DNA of 61,677 nt from Thermoplasmata archaeon (GTDB lineage Archaea > Thermoplasmatota > Thermoplasmata > Lutacidiplasmatales > UBA184): NCBI GenBank assembly GCA_021801925.1, contig JAKABH010000004.1, forward strand, positions 1 through 61,677, given 5' to 3'. The position numbers and the translations under genes were made by a program. The notes below the pieces were generated by a model that saw only the letters and a list, made by a program, of their open reading frames with translations, searched no databases and was not told where the DNA came from. Every line of letters begins with the position of its first letter. Position 1 is the stretch's first letter. Below are positions 26,592 to 35,294 of the stretch, one piece after another.

Positions 26592-27590
26592 TCAGTGGGC
26601 CGCGACGGGGGCGACGCCCGCGGCCGAGGCGGTCGTCGGGGTCAGGGTCGGCGCCGCCGCGCGGGCGGGAGGTTTCGGCGGCGGCGGGAAGAGCGCCCTC
26701 TTCAGGAACTCCCCGAGGCGGGCCCATCCGGCCTCGGCGGCGCGCAGGTCGTAGGCGCGGAGGTCGCGCGAGAGGAAGTTGTGCCCAACGCCGGGGACGG
26801 TGACGATCTCGGAGGCGGGGGGCGGCAGGGCGCGGCGGAGCTGCTCGACCGCCTTCGCGGCGGCGCGGTCCCGCTCCCCGACCAGACAGAAGAGCGGGGC
26901 GGAGACGAGCGTCGCGAGGTCGGCGGGGCGCACCGGCATCGGGTAGGCGAGCGCGACCGCCGACAGGCGGGTCTCCCGGGCGGCCAGGGCGAGCGCGAGG
27001 CTCCCGCCGTAGGAGATCCCGAGCAGCGCGCTGCGGGTGGGGTCGACCATGTCGCGGCCCCGGAGGAAGGCGAGCGCATCGGAGTAGAGGTCGACGAGCG
27101 TCGCCACCCGTCGGGCCGACGTCGGCACACCGCCCCCGACGGAGACCCCGGAGCGCATCGCCAGGTGGTGGGCCGGCCCGACCCCGTCGGTCTTCCCGAC
27201 GTCGGGGAGGAAGACCTCGATCCCCTCCCGGGCGAGGCGGATCGCCCCGTCCAGCACCGTCGTCGTGATCCCGTAGACGTCCGGACAGGCGAGCACCGCC
27301 GGATGCCGCACCCGCCGGGTCGGCGTGAGGAGGATCCCCTGCGCCGTCCCCGAACGGGCGATCGAGGAGGGGTACCAGACGCGCTCGCTGCGGTAGGGGG
27401 GAAGCGGCGCCCCGGGTTTCTGGTCGGTCGTGACCCACTTCTTGTTGAGGAAGTCAAGGACGCAGAGCTTGTACCGCTCCTTGGCGAGGACGATCACCGC
27501 CTGGCGGGTCCCGCAGATGTCGCACACCCCGATGATGCCGCTGCCGTACTCGGGCGGCAGGTTCAGCATCTGGTCGTCGTCCCGGGGCAT
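26592..27590 (-). CDS. Dienelactone-hydrolase-family alpha/beta hydrolase with N-terminal CxxC segment
   Basis: GVCDICGTRQAVIVLAKERYKLCVLDFLNKKW; AVLACPDVYGITTTVLDGAIRLAREGIEVFLPDVG...LLGISYGGSLALALA...VPGVGHNF. Confidence 0.82.
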   Translation of the reverse strand: MPRDDDQMLNLPPEYGSGIIGVCDICGTRQAVIVLAKERYKLCVLDFLNKKWVTTDQKPGAPLPPYRSERVWYPSSIARSGTAQGILLTPTRRVRHPAVLACPDVYGITTTVLDGAIRLAREGIEVFLPDVGKTDGVGPAHHLAMRSGVSVGGGVPTSARRVATLVDLYSDALAFLRGRDMVDPTRSALLGISYGGSLALALAARETRLSAVALAYPMPVRPADLATLVSAPLFCLVGERDRAAAKAVEQLRRALPPPASEIVTVPGVGHNFLSRDLRAYDLRAAEAGWARLGEFLKRALFPPPPKPPARAAAPTLTPTTASAAGVAPVAAH

Positions 27591-27617
27591 GGTCGCGCCC
27601 GTCGAGCCGAGGTCGAT

Positions 27618-28229
27618 TCATAACGGTTGCCGCGGGGTGCGGCGTCTCGTCCGGACGCCGGGGCTTCCGGACCGGGCCGACGGCGGGAGGCCCACGCGAA
27701 GCTCGAGACGGCTACGATCCCGGGGGGCCAGGACGGTCACGCCGGCCGCGACGAGCCGGGCCTGCAGCCGGGCATCGGCCGTTACGACCGCGGCGCCGAG
27801 CCGGCGGGCGGCCGCGAGGACGCCCGCGTCCCCCCGCCCGGAGGCCGGCGCCGGCGGAAACCGCGCGGCGAGCGCCCGGGCGACCGTCGCCCCCGCCTCG
27901 GCCCGGTCGACGAGCCGGTCGAGCTCGCCCCGCACGACCGTCGGGACCAGGATCGCGGCGCCGGGCAGGAGGCGTCCGATCTCCGCCTCGAGCGGGAAGC
28001 TGCGGGTCGCCGCGAGGAACAGGGCGTTCGTGTCGAGGAGGACGCGCGGGCGGCGGCCCGGCTCACGGTCGGCGGGTGCCGATCCCGAGCGCCTCGCGGT
28101 CGTGCTGCACGCCTCCCGTCCGTCCGCGGAGCAGGTACCGCTGGGACTTCTGGTTCGCGGTCTTCGGGATCTCGTCCACGAACTCGAGGTAGCGGGGCAC
28201 CATGAAGAACGGCAGGTGCTCGACGGCAA
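27618..28229 (-). CDS. PIN-domain protein (start codon unresolved)
   Basis: RVLLDTNALFLAATRSFPLEAEIGRLLPGAAILVPTVVRGELDRL...DAGVLAAARRLGAAVVTADARLQARLVAAGVTVL; no in-frame ATG/GTG/TTG between the ORF start at 28229 and the LLDTNA motif. Confidence 0.65.
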   Translation of the reverse strand: MPSSTCRSSWCPATSSSWTRSRRPRTRSPSGTCSADGREACSTTARRSGSAPADREPGRRPRVLLDTNALFLAATRSFPLEAEIGRLLPGAAILVPTVVRGELDRLVDRAEAGATVARALAARFPPAPASGRGDAGVLAAARRLGAAVVTADARLQARLVAAGVTVLAPRDRSRLELRVGLPPSARSGSPGVRTRRRTPRQPL

Positions 28230-29658
28230 AGCGGAACAGTTCCTCCGGCGAGACGGCCGCGCCGGGCTTGAGCTGCACGAACGCCTTCACGTCCTCCTCG
28301 CCGAGGGGGCTCGGGACGCCGACCACCACCGACTCGAACACCGCCGGGTGCCGGTTGAGCGCCGACTCGACGTCGTACGGGGCCAGGTTCTCGCCGCGCC
28401 GGCGGATGACGTCCTTCTTCCGATCGACGAAGTAGTAGTAGCCGTCGTCGTCCCGGGTGACGTAGTCGCCGGTGTGGAACCAGCCGTTCCGCCACGCCTC
28501 GCGCGTCTGCGCCTCCTTGCCGAGGTAGCCCAAAAACATCGTCGAGGGGGCCCGGGGCCGCACGATCAGCTCCCCGCGGCTTCCGTTCGGGACCGGCCGA
28601 TCGTCGTCGTCGACGACCTGCGCCTCGACGAACGCGAGCGGCAGGCCGATCGAGCCCAGCCGGATCGCGCCCGGGGGGTTCATGAGCGTCGTGCAGCCGC
28701 ACTCGGTCATCCCGTACAGTTCCACGACGGTGAGGCCGAACCGCGCCTCGAACTCCTTCCAGATCCCCCGGGTCGTGCCGGCGGTGAGCGCGGTGCGGAC
28801 GCGGTGGGTCCGGTCGGTCGGCCGCTCGGGCTGCTTGTAGAGGACGTTGATCATCGAGATCAGGAGCGAGACGTGCGTCGCCCCGAACCGCGCCGCGGTC
28901 TCCCAGTACGTCGACGCGTGGAACCGCTCCTCGAAGGCGGCGGTGCCGTCGTTCAGCAGCGCGGTGAGGGCGGTCATCTCCTGGGCGTTGCAGTGGAAGA
29001 GCGGCAGCGCGGTGAAGAGCACCGAGTCGTCCTCGAGCCGGCTGCGCCGCCCGATCTCGAGTGCCGTGCGGAGCATCTGCTCGTGGGGGATGATCGCCCC
29101 CTTGGGCGGTCCCGTCGTTCCGCTCGTGTAAAGGATCGCCGCGGGGTCCGCCGGGGCGGGCGGCGGGAGGGCGGGCGACAGGGCCCCCGACTCCAGGGCG
29201 CCCCATCCGCGTACGGAGCCGGGGAGCGGCGCCCCCGGTTCGGCTCCGCGGGGCACGACCCACTCGGTCCCGATCCCGACCTCGGCGCGCACGGCCGCAT
29301 ACGTCTCCCAGAGGCGCCGGTCGAGGACCAGTCCCTTCGGGGCGCAGTCGGCGAGCTCGTAGCGGAGGATCTCGCCCTTGAGGCCCGTGTTCAGGGGAAC
29401 GAGGACGGCGGCGCGCTTCGCCAGACCGAACCAGAGGAGCGGGAACTCGGGCGTGTTGTAGAGGAGCGCCGCCACGCGGTCGCCCGGCCCGACCCCCGCC
29501 GCCTCTAGGCCGTTCGCGATCCGATCCGACTCGCGGTCAAGCTCGGCATAGGAGAACGACCGGTCCTCGAACCGAAGCGCGGGCCGGCCCCCGTTCTTGC
29601 GCGCCTTCTCCCGCACCAGCGTCACGAGGTCGTGGTACTCTTCGCCGGCGGTGAGCAT
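28063..29658 (-). CDS. AMP-dependent acyl-CoA synthetase/ligase
   Basis: ILYTSGTTGPPKGAIIPHEQ; VVELYGMTECGCTTLMNPPGAIRLGSIGLPL; WFHTGDYVTRDDDGYYYFVDRKKDVIRRRGENLAPYDVE. Confidence 0.93.
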   Translation of the reverse strand: MLTAGEEYHDLVTLVREKARKNGGRPALRFEDRSFSYAELDRESDRIANGLEAAGVGPGDRVAALLYNTPEFPLLWFGLAKRAAVLVPLNTGLKGEILRYELADCAPKGLVLDRRLWETYAAVRAEVGIGTEWVVPRGAEPGAPLPGSVRGWGALESGALSPALPPPAPADPAAILYTSGTTGPPKGAIIPHEQMLRTALEIGRRSRLEDDSVLFTALPLFHCNAQEMTALTALLNDGTAAFEERFHASTYWETAARFGATHVSLLISMINVLYKQPERPTDRTHRVRTALTAGTTRGIWKEFEARFGLTVVELYGMTECGCTTLMNPPGAIRLGSIGLPLAFVEAQVVDDDDRPVPNGSRGELIVRPRAPSTMFLGYLGKEAQTREAWRNGWFHTGDYVTRDDDGYYYFVDRKKDVIRRRGENLAPYDVESALNRHPAVFESVVVGVPSPLGEEDVKAFVQLKPGAAVSPEELFRFAVEHLPFFMVPRYLEFVDEIPKTANQKSQRYLLRGRTGGVQHDREALGIGTRRP

Positions 29659-29749
29659 CGGGCGTCCGAACCCCGGGGGCGCATAAGCGTTCGGCGGGCG
29701 CCGTCGCCGCATCGGAAGGCCTTGATAGTCGGGGGGACGTGCGGGCGGC

Positions 29750-30238
29750 ATGCCCGCCCCGGAACGCCCCTACCGGCCCGACCAGCCGATCGTCGCGGAG
29801 ATCGCCGGCGGGGCGGTCGTGATCCACCCGGACGGCAGCCGCCTCTGCCTCCTGCACTACGCGGCGGAGGACCGGTGGGCCCTCCCGAAGGGCCACGTCG
29901 ACCCCGGGGAATCCCTCGAGGCGGCGGCCCGCCGGGAGGTGCACGAGGAGACCGGACTCGCCGAGGTCGTCCTGGGAGCGGAGATCGCCGAGGTCCACTA
30001 CCGCTTCTACGACGCGCGCCGCGCCCGCAACGTCTACAAGATCGCGGTCTACTTCCTCGCTCGAGCGTCCGAGACGCAGCTCCGTCCGGAGGCGATCTTC
30101 GACCGGGCGGAGTGGGTCGGCCTCGCGGACGCCCGGGCCCGGGTACCGTTCGAGACCGATCGTACGGTCCTGGATGCGGCGGCCCGTGCCCTGGCGACGG
30201 TCCCACCCGTCCCCGGATCCTTCGGCCGGGAAAAGTAA
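29750..30238 (+). CDS. NUDIX hydrolase
   Basis: ALPKGHVDPGESLEAAARREVHEETGLAEV Nudix box. Confidence 0.92.
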   Translation: MPAPERPYRPDQPIVAEIAGGAVVIHPDGSRLCLLHYAAEDRWALPKGHVDPGESLEAAARREVHEETGLAEVVLGAEIAEVHYRFYDARRARNVYKIAVYFLARASETQLRPEAIFDRAEWVGLADARARVPFETDRTVLDAAARALATVPPVPGSFGREK

Positions 30239-30290
30239 GGAAGGGGTTGCGGCGGGCCCGATGGGCCCGCCGGGCCGGGCGTGGGCCGGC

Positions 30291-31667
30291 CTACACGGAC
30301 GGAGGCCGCGGCGGCTCGAGGGCCGATGCGGCCGGCTCCGGGGCGGCGGGCGGGGCCGCGGCGCGCCGGGATCGGGCCCGCCAGGCGAGCGCGGTCCCGG
30401 TCCCCGCGATCGCGACGACCGCGAGCGCGATCACACCGACCGCGAGGAGGCCTCCGCCCAGCAGGGTCGCTCCCCCGGTGGCGGGGCACGCGCCCTGCAG
30501 GCAGTCGGCCTGCGCCTGCGCCGCGGCGACGCTCATCGGCTGCGCGTAGACGGTGCCCCCCGGGGCGGTCGAGGACGATGCGGCGGGCGCTGCGCCGAGC
30601 GGCGCGGGGCCGAGCCCCGAGAAGGTGCCGTCCGTCGCGGCAAACGAAGTCGCCGCGGCCCGGACGATCGGACCCCGGGCGGACGAGGTCACGAACAGCG
30701 TCTCCGAAGCCCCGTAGCCGACCGACGCCGAGCCGAAGCCGTCCCGGTCGAACCCGTGCACGGCGCCACCGAACAGGTCGAACCCGTGCGGGACGAGGAC
30801 GAAGCCGTCGTAGGCGTCCACGGGTCCCTGGATCGCCAGCACGACCGCCGCCCGCGGCACCAGGTTCCGGTACGGGTAGTGGCTGCCGACCACCGATCCC
30901 GACAGGTAGACCGGGCCCGTGGTGGTCCAGTTCCCCGCGCTGCTCCCGCTCCCGGAGCCGACCGTCCCGTTCCATCCGTGGTCGGACCAGGCGTAGGCGA
31001 AGCTCCAGTTCGCCGAAGGGGTCGCGTTCGCCGTGGCCGTCCAGTGGGGCGTGGCGCTCAGGTTCAGGGGCAGGAGCCCGAGGGCGGGCGCGAAGGCGAT
31101 CTCGGCATCGGCGGACCCGGTGACGTTGAAGTAGGCGCTGTGCCCGCGGCCGGCGTTCGCCACGAGCATCGCCTCACGGACCGTCGACCGGGCGGAGAGG
31201 GATTCGTTGGCGATCCCGAGCGCCGGGACGGCGACCCCGGCGGAGTCGACCGTCGCGTTGTCCGTCAGGTTGACGAACGCCGTGTCCGACGCGCTGCCGA
31301 AGTAGGTGTAGCTCGCCGAGACGTTCGGCGCGGCGAACGAGGCGGAAAGGTTCACGCCCACCGTCCGCTGCTCCTCGAGCAGTACGGTCGAGTTCGAAGT
31401 GTTCGTCTCGGTGAAGACGACCGTCCAGCCGAAGGCGGCGTGCCAGGTGAGCGTCGATCCGCCGATCGTGGTGGTGCCGTTCGAGTACCCTTGGCCCCCG
31501 TAGGCCCACTGGGTGGTCGCGTTCGTCGTCGCCGACGCCTGGATCGCCGGAGCCGCGCTCGCCGAGCCCGTCAGGGCCGGTGCGAGGGCCAGCCCGACGA
31601 GGGCGGCCAGGCCGACGGCCAAGGCCATTCGTGTCGCGGTCCGGTGTCGCTCTCCGTTTCGGTTCAT
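30291..31667 (-). CDS. Secreted membrane-anchored protein (signal peptide, Thr/Ser/Asn-rich ectodomain, C-terminal TM)
   Basis: ALAVGLAALVGLALAPALTGSASA; many N-x-S/T sequons; C-terminal LLGGGLLAVGVIALAVVAIAGTGTALAWRARSRR. Confidence 0.78.
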   Translation of the reverse strand: MNRNGERHRTATRMALAVGLAALVGLALAPALTGSASAAPAIQASATTNATTQWAYGGQGYSNGTTTIGGSTLTWHAAFGWTVVFTETNTSNSTVLLEEQRTVGVNLSASFAAPNVSASYTYFGSASDTAFVNLTDNATVDSAGVAVPALGIANESLSARSTVREAMLVANAGRGHSAYFNVTGSADAEIAFAPALGLLPLNLSATPHWTATANATPSANWSFAYAWSDHGWNGTVGSGSGSSAGNWTTTGPVYLSGSVVGSHYPYRNLVPRAAVVLAIQGPVDAYDGFVLVPHGFDLFGGAVHGFDRDGFGSASVGYGASETLFVTSSARGPIVRAAATSFAATDGTFSGLGPAPLGAAPAASSSTAPGGTVYAQPMSVAAAQAQADCLQGACPATGGATLLGGGLLAVGVIALAVVAIAGTGTALAWRARSRRAAAPPAAPEPAASALEPPRPPSV

Positions 31668-31814
31668 GGTCCTCCGGACGGACCTCGTCCGTCCACTCCC
31701 TCGACCCGGCCCGGGTCGGATAAGCGTCGGGCCCGCGGGAGGGAACGGAGATTGGACCCCGTGCTACGGTCTCTACGGCGGCAGCGAAGCCGGTCGGCGA
31801 TGCGGATCCGGGGG

Positions 31815-33506
31815 CTACGGATCTTCGGGGCCGGCCGGTGGCAGCGACGGGATCCGGAACCGGGCCCTCCGCGCGATCGCCACCGACTCCGGATAGCCGG
31901 CGTCGGCGTGCCGGGCCACCCCGATCCCGGGGTCGTTGTGCAGCGCGAGCCCGATGCGCCGGCCGGCCTCGGGCGTGCCGTCCGCGACGACCACGAGGCC
32001 GGCGTGGATCGAGTTGCCGATCCCGACCCCCCCGCCGTGGTGGACCGAGACCCACGTGGCCCCGCTCGCGACGTTGAGGAGCGCGTTCAGGATCGGCCAA
32101 TCGGCGATGGCGTCCGACCCGTCGCGCATCGCCTCCGTCTCCCGGAAGGGGCTCGCGACCGCGCCCGTGTCGTGGTGGTCGCGGCCGATGGCGATCGGGG
32201 CGCGGAGCGATCCGTCGTGCACGAGATCGTTGACGAGGCGGCCGAACCGCTCCCGGTCCCCGTATCCCATGTAGCAGATCCGCGCGGGGAGTCCCTGGAA
32301 GCGGACCTTCTCGCCCGCGAGCCGGATCCAGCGGCAGAGGTTCGCCTGCTCCGAGAACTCCCGCAGGATCATCGCGTCCACGCGGTGGATGTCGTCGGGC
32401 TCGCCGCTCAGGGCGACCCAGCGGAACGGGCCGCTCCCCACCGCAAAGAGCGGACGGATGTACCGCGGCACGTAGCCGTGGATGTCGAAGGCATTCGCGA
32501 CCCCGGCGTCCCGCGCCTGCGTGCGGAAGTTGTTCCCGTAGTCGAACGCCACGGCGCCGGCGGCCTGCAGGGCGAGGATCGCCCGCGCCTCGGTCGCGAG
32601 CGAGGTCCGGACCCGGGCGAGGTACCCCGGGAGATCCTGGGCCCGCAGCGTCGCCGCCGTCTCGACCGTGAGTCCCAAGGGAATGTAGCCGACCCGCAGG
32701 TCGTGGGCGGCGGTCTGGTCGCTGACGACATCGGGCACGATCCCCCGACGGACGATCTCCGGGTAGACGTCGGCGGCGTTCGCCTCCAGGCCGATCGAGA
32801 GCGGCCGGCCGGCCCGGCTCGCCTCCGTGACCAGCGCGAGCGCCTCGGGGAGGTCCTCGGCGCGGCGGTCGAGGTAGGCGAGCCCGCGCCGCCGCTCGAT
32901 CGCCCGCGGGTCGACGTCGACGGTCAGCGAGACCCCCCCGAGCATCGAGACGGCGAGCGGTTGGGCGCCGCCCATTTCGCCGAGCCCGCTCGACAGCATC
33001 CACCGGCCCCGGAGGTCGTCCGCGCCGAACTCCCGCCGGGCGAGGGCGGCGAGCGTCTCGTACGTTCCCTGCAGGATCCCCTGCGTCCCGATGTAGATCC
33101 AGCTGCCGGCCGTCATCTGGCCGTACATCGTGAGGCCGCGCGCCTCCAGGTCCCAGAAGATCTCGTCGGTCGCCCATCGGGGGACGACGTTGGCGTTGGC
33201 GATGAGGATCCTCGGCGCCTCCGCCTGCGTCGGAAAGACGCCGACCGGCTTACCCGATTGGATCAGGAGGGTTTCCGTGGGCCCCAGCTCGCGCAGGGCG
33301 CCGACGATCTGATCGAAGGCGGTCCAGCTCCGAGCGGCCTTGCCGCGCCCTCCGTAGACGATCAGGTGATCCGGGTCCCGCGCGACCTCCGGATCGAGAT
33401 TGTTCATCAGCAGCCGCAGCGCGGCCTCCTGCGGCCATCCGCGGCAGGAGAGGGTCGGGCCGCGCGGGGCCGTCACGCGCCGGGGACCGGAGGGGAGATC
33501 GGACAT
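31815..33506 (-). CDS. hutU: Urocanate hydratase
   Basis: [32 protein letters not shown]...[16 protein letters not shown]...[11 protein letters not shown]-like; [25 protein letters not shown]. Confidence 0.95.
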   Translation of the reverse strand: MSDLPSGPRRVTAPRGPTLSCRGWPQEAALRLLMNNLDPEVARDPDHLIVYGGRGKAARSWTAFDQIVGALRELGPTETLLIQSGKPVGVFPTQAEAPRILIANANVVPRWATDEIFWDLEARGLTMYGQMTAGSWIYIGTQGILQGTYETLAALARREFGADDLRGRWMLSSGLGEMGGAQPLAVSMLGGVSLTVDVDPRAIERRRGLAYLDRRAEDLPEALALVTEASRAGRPLSIGLEANAADVYPEIVRRGIVPDVVSDQTAAHDLRVGYIPLGLTVETAATLRAQDLPGYLARVRTSLATEARAILALQAAGAVAFDYGNNFRTQARDAGVANAFDIHGYVPRYIRPLFAVGSGPFRWVALSGEPDDIHRVDAMILREFSEQANLCRWIRLAGEKVRFQGLPARICYMGYGDRERFGRLVNDLVHDGSLRAPIAIGRDHHDTGAVASPFRETEAMRDGSDAIADWPILNALLNVASGATWVSVHHGGGVGIGNSIHAGLVVVADGTPEAGRRIGLALHNDPGIGVARHADAGYPESVAIARRARFRIPSLPPAGPEDP

Positions 33507-33603
33507 CGGTCCGCGACGTCCGCCCGAGGCTAAGTAGGCTTGGTCGGCCGGCCCCGACCCGGTCCGTCCCGCGCGGTCGGGGATCCCGCGTTGGGCGACG
33601 TCC

Positions 33604-34905
33604 TCAGGGATGGCAGCCGCTCACCGCGTAGTCGTCCCCGTTGAACTCGGCGTAGCCGAAGTCTTCGTAGAGATCCGTCTCGGTGACGGTGACGTGGTTG
33701 ACCGGGTCGTAGAAGACGACGACGCCGGTGTTCGCATCGTAGGAAAGGATCACCGACGGGCCGAGGGCGCTGTGCAGCGACTGCAACGTCGACGAGGGGA
33801 TCGACGGGTTGTCGGTCGTGCAACTGGTTACGGGAGTGCCGCCGCCTCCCCCGCCGCCCCCCGTCCCGCCGTTGCCTCCGCTGGAGCCCACCCCCCCGCT
33901 GAGGAGGGGGTGGGCGGCCGGCGGGGGGGCCGCGGCGACGACCGCGAGGAAGACGACCGCGACGAGCGCGAGGCTCGCCGCGCGGTAGCCGACCGGCCAC
34001 CGGATCGGCGCCGCGGCGGACGGGGCCTTCCGCTTGCGGGCCTTCTTCGGGGAAGCGGGGGTCGGGGGCCGGTGGGCGAGAGCCTTCGCGGTCCGGTGGG
34101 CGACCACCGTGAGGTTGACGAGCAGCAGCGCGAGGATCACCCCGATCGAGGGGGCGGCGAGCGGAAGGGCCACGGCGAAGAGGCCGACCCCGATCCCGAA
34201 CAGCGTCTGCCCGATCGCGTCGCCCGGGGCGGTCCGGGGCTCGGTGACCATGAACAGGCCGAAGAAGAGGGTGACCGGGTCGACGAGCTCGAGGAGCAGG
34301 ACCTGCGGGGAGAACGCGGCCCCGATCAGCAGGTGCTCGGCGAGCACGAACAGCCCATACGACACCAGGAACGAGACCGGCAGGCGCCAGCTCCGCCAGT
34401 TTCGGACGAGCAGCAGCGCGCCGAGCCCGAGCATCAGGGGGAAGCCATCGGTGCCGACCGCGACCCACCACGCCGGCTGGAGCCCCAGGAGGACCGTGCC
34501 GACGGCGACCCCGAGCGCCGCAGGGTTCATCCACGGATGGCCCTCGATGCGCAGGGCGTGCCGCAGGACGATCGCGGCGAACGTCACGAGCCCCGTCAGC
34601 ACGAGGCTCGCCACCGGGGGAAACAGGAGCGCGAGGAAGAGGCCCGTCGCGAGCGCCGCATCCGGGAAGCGGACCTTCGGGAAACGGACCCGCTGAAACC
34701 CGAGGTCGACGGTCACGGCGATCGCCGGCAGGGCGAGCAGCGAGTACGCCCCGAGGCCCCGGAGATCGTAGGAGCCGTAGATCCCCAGAACGAGGAGCGC
34801 GAGCCAGAGGAGGCGGACCGGCGGCAGGGCCCTCGGCCACCGGAGGCGTCGGGGCGTGCGGGACCGCGGAACGGTCGATTGCGGGGACGATGCCGGAAGG
34901 GCCAC
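33604..34905 (-). CDS. RnfD/NqrB-like membrane protein with Gly-rich linker and C-terminal extra domain
   Basis: [31 protein letters not shown] motif; polytopic; C-terminal [30 protein letters not shown]...YAVSGCHP. Confidence 0.75.
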   Translation of the reverse strand: MALPASSPQSTVPRSRTPRRLRWPRALPPVRLLWLALLVLGIYGSYDLRGLGAYSLLALPAIAVTVDLGFQRVRFPKVRFPDAALATGLFLALLFPPVASLVLTGLVTFAAIVLRHALRIEGHPWMNPAALGVAVGTVLLGLQPAWWVAVGTDGFPLMLGLGALLLVRNWRSWRLPVSFLVSYGLFVLAEHLLIGAAFSPQVLLLELVDPVTLFFGLFMVTEPRTAPGDAIGQTLFGIGVGLFAVALPLAAPSIGVILALLLVNLTVVAHRTAKALAHRPPTPASPKKARKRKAPSAAAPIRWPVGYRAASLALVAVVFLAVVAAAPPPAAHPLLSGGVGSSGGNGGTGGGGGGGGTPVTSCTTDNPSIPSSTLQSLHSALGPSVILSYDANTGVVVFYDPVNHVTVTETDLYEDFGYAEFNGDDYAVSGCHP

Positions 34906-34999
34906 GGGCGTCCCTCGACTCCGCGGACGGGGGATATCGTTTTTGGCGCAATCCCGCCGGCCCCCGACGGGTCGGTCCGGTCGACCGGTCCGGGTTCAA

Positions 35000-35008
35000 G
35001 TCTATATG
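35000..35008 (+). promoter_or_regulatory. Putative TATA box for tRNA-Thr
   Basis: gtctatatg about 30 nt upstream of the tRNA 5' end. Confidence 0.5.
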
Positions 35009-35037
35009 CGGCGGCCGCCCCCTATCGGCCGGGAGAC

Positions 35038-35110
35038 GCCGCCATAGCTCAGTCGGTAGAGCGGCTGATTTGTAATCAGCAGGTCGGGAGTTCGATCCTC
35101 TCTGGCGGCT
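35038..35110 (+). tRNA. tRNA-Thr(UGU), intronless, no encoded CCA
   Basis: GCCGCCA TA GCTC AGTCGGTA GAGC G GCTGA TTTGTAA TCAGC AGGTC GGGAG TTCGATC CTCTC TGGCGGC T; all arms pair. Confidence 0.96.
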
Positions 35111-35294
35111 TGGCCCCGACCCGCCGGCGGCCGGCCGGGGCCCGCGGGACCGGACCGACAGCGTATGAATCCGCCTCCGCTCGGGCGGGCGACGGCTCCG
35201 TCGATCCGGCGGCGTCGCCCGGAGGATGCCGATAGCGCCTTCACGAACGCGGCCCCGTTCCCGTCCGATCGCGCGGCGGACGTCCGGGGGGCCC

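Noticed and set aside
30174-33533. 1119-aa plus-strand ORF antisense to the secreted protein and urocanase
   Set aside because: Urocanase signature on the minus strand is unambiguous; plus frame is compositional artefact.
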